Shown here: positions 62,563-64,000 of the stretch, one piece after another
How the letters are laid out: every line of letters starts with the position of its first letter
How positions within the stretch are numbered: position 1 is the stretch's first letter
Assembly: GCF_014652575.1 (NCBI RefSeq)
Contig: NZ_BMZB01000001.1
Coordinates: 1,541,722 to 1,605,721, forward strand
Length of the DNA stretch: 64,000 bases
Origin: Asticcacaulis endophyticus
GTDB lineage: Bacteria > Pseudomonadota > Alphaproteobacteria > Caulobacterales > Caulobacteraceae
Direction of reading: 5' to 3'
Translations under genes and position numbers: made by a program
The notes under the pieces: generated by a model
Database searches by the model: none
Told to the model about the DNA's origin: nothing
The model's input: only the letters and a program-made list of their open reading frames with translations

Positions 62563-63879
62563 TTGGATGACCTTGACCCGTGGCGGAAGGCGCTTCAGCC
62601 ATTCGCTGAATTACGCGATATTTTCAAAAGCTTTGAGCGCTATCTGATCCCCGGTAGCGCTCAGCCTTTGGGGGTGGCGGTGTCCGGAGGTGGCGACAGT
62701 GTCGCCCTGCTGTGCCTGCTGCGTCTATGGGGTAAGCGTCCACTTGAGGTCTTTTGCGTCGATCATGGCCTTAATCCGCAGAGCGTAGGCTGGTGCGCGC
62801 AGGTGGAGGCTCTGGCCGAACGTCTTGGCCACAGCGTTACCCGGCTGGACTGGATTGGTGACAAACCGGCCACCGGCATTCAGGCGGCGGCCCGTCAGGC
62901 GCGTCATGGTTTGATGGCGGATGCCGCGCGGGGCAAGGACATTGAAGTGCTTTGTCTGGGCCACAATCGCGATGATATCCTTGAGGCCAGCCTCATGCGC
63001 GATATGGGCTCAAGCGTAGGTGCGCCGGAGATGTGGGCGCCGTCGCCGGTCTGGCCGCAGGGGCGGGGCGTGTTCATCTATCGCCCATTATTGAATGTGC
63101 CGCGGCAGAGCCTGCGTGACTGGCTGACTGCGATCGGTGTGGGCTGGGTCGATGATCCGGCCAATGAAAATCCTAAATATCTTAGGTCGCGAGCCCGTGC
63201 CGAACTGACCGGGTGTGAGCCTGCGGCATCTAAAGTGCCCGACATGCCGATTAACATTTCAGAACTTTTGAGCGTACCGCAAACGCTTGGCTGGGCAGGG
63301 GTTATAACGATTGATACCGGCTATTTCGAGAGCTTGCCGCAAGCGGCGGCACATAAGGTCGTGGCGGCGGCAATGGTCAGTGCCGGCGGTGGGGCGCGTC
63401 TGCCGCGTTCAGACAGTGTGGCGGCGATCATTACGGGGCTTAAACGCGGTGAGGTGGGGCCGTTTGTGCTGTCCGGGGCGCGGTTGATACGGCGCGGAAA
63501 CACGATCCTGATCGGGCGTGAACCGGGCGATATGACACGGCGGGCCGTATCGCCGCTTATGCTCGCGCCCGCCGCCGCTGCCATGTGGGATGGGCGGTTT
63601 GAGGTGCGTGCCGGAGCCTGTCCCGTGACCATCATGGCGGTTCAGGGCCATAAGGGGGCATTATCCGAGGCTGATCTGGCGCGATATTTGCAGGTTCCGG
63701 CAGGCTTGCGCGGGGCGCTGCCGGTCGTGAAAATGCGCAGTGAAACGGGCAACAGACTTGTGTTGTTATCCGAACCGGACAACAGTGATGGCGTGACCTT
63801 ACGGTCGTGGGTGGCTTTGCGTTTCTTATATGCGCTGGGGCAGGTGGCGAATGAATATGATCTGTTGCGCAGACTCTGA
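62563..63879 (+). CDS. tilS: tRNA(Ile) lysidine synthetase TilS
   Basis: 438 residues. It modifies the wobble C of the tRNA-Ile(CAU) anticodon with lysine, changing its identity. The PP-loop SGGGDSVALLCLLRLW binds ATP, followed by VDHGLNPQS and LGHNRDDILEASLMRDM. The C-terminal part is divergent but in place. The only plausible start near the domain is the TTG at 62563 (LDDLDPWRKA), 6 bp after cpoB and with no clear binding site, which points to translational coupling; a nearby ATG at 62567 is in another frame. In Caulobacterales ftsH commonly follows; it is not seen here. Confidence 0.9.
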   Translation: MDDLDPWRKALQPFAELRDIFKSFERYLIPGSAQPLGVAVSGGGDSVALLCLLRLWGKRPLEVFCVDHGLNPQSVGWCAQVEALAERLGHSVTRLDWIGDKPATGIQAAARQARHGLMADAARGKDIEVLCLGHNRDDILEASLMRDMGSSVGAPEMWAPSPVWPQGRGVFIYRPLLNVPRQSLRDWLTAIGVGWVDDPANENPKYLRSRARAELTGCEPAASKVPDMPINISELLSVPQTLGWAGVITIDTGYFESLPQAAAHKVVAAAMVSAGGGARLPRSDSVAAIITGLKRGEVGPFVLSGARLIRRGNTILIGREPGDMTRRAVSPLMLAPAAAAMWDGRFEVRAGACPVTIMAVQGHKGALSEADLARYLQVPAGLRGALPVVKMRSETGNRLVLLSEPDNSDGVTLRSWVALRFLYALGQVANEYDLLRRL

Positions 63880-63966
63880 CGGGGCAGACATAGCAAAGCG
63901 CAAATATCCACACTATATAGGTTGTCGAAGCTGGATTTGACCTGTGCGGGATGAACCTGCGCGGAT

Positions 63967-64000
63967 ATGATTATTGATTACGCCATGCTGGCGTTGGGAG
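63967..64000 (+). CDS. Possible start of a gene cut by the window edge
   Basis: The ATG at 63967 opens a frame of 11 codons to the window edge (MIIDYAMLALG), with a membrane-like hydrophobic opening. Only 34 bases are visible and there is a weak GCGCGG upstream, so this is a possibility only. The 87 bp between tilS and this ATG hold no other feature. Confidence 0.25.
   Translation, partial: MIIDYAMLALG

Overview
This 64 kb window is chromosomal DNA from a GC-rich alphaproteobacterium of the order Caulobacterales, most likely Asticcacaulis or a close relative. The placement is inferred from gene content and order: a zauP-zapA pair, a tkt/gap/pgk/fba sugar-phosphate block, ruvCAB followed by ybgC-tolQRAB-pal-cpoB-tilS, a Tat-exported GH10 xylanase with a XylR-like operator, and 6S RNA upstream of 5-formyltetrahydrofolate cyclo-ligase. 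I see no prophage, integrase, transposase, CRISPR array, rRNA or tRNA. Most of the window is core genome, broken up by small palindromic repeats.

Layout. 1-2.3 kb: the tail of arfB, a GNAT acetyltransferase and a xylanase lipoprotein. 2.3-14.6 kb, minus strand: trxB, an ELM1-family protein, greA, two related multi-spanning membrane proteins, then carA-carB. 14.7-19.5 kb: a 48-residue protein with a long leader, a serine hydrolase, fbp, a DUF7668-like protein, a CAP-domain protein, and a TerC-type transporter under a yybP-ykoY (manganese) riboswitch. 19.8-31.2 kb, minus strand: fba, pgk, gap, a two-component system, an rRNA pseudouridine synthase, an rRNA-type methyltransferase, a YitT protein, cspA and tkt. 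31.4-37.2 kb: zauP-zapA, a GH3 glycosidase on the opposite strand, 6S RNA, cyclo-ligase, ymdB-like and yebC. 37.3-52.1 kb: more variable genes, including two small lipoproteins, a beta-helix/Sel1-repeat pair, fRMsr, ettA, an esterase-like protein without its serine, an MFS transporter, an EAL phosphodiesterase and a TPR protein. 52.4-63.9 kb, plus strand: ruvCAB, ybgC, tolQRAB, pal, a CsgG-like/SH3 gene inserted before cpoB, and tilS.

How it fits together. tkt, gap, pgk, fba and fbp supply the lower gluconeogenic and pentose-phosphate steps. The xylanase and GH3 enzyme would feed plant-polysaccharide sugars into them, and each has a LacI-type operator upstream; a third candidate lies before gap. 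ZauP-ZapA and Tol-Pal both act at the division site.

The most unusual signal is in the intergenic DNA. Two families of hairpins have a conserved core and arms that differ from copy to copy while staying self-complementary. At two loci one member of each family sits side by side. Further elements are a 145-bp element with 29-bp perfect inverted ends and GC-rich palindromes, one of which supplies the ribosome binding site of the cyclo-ligase gene.
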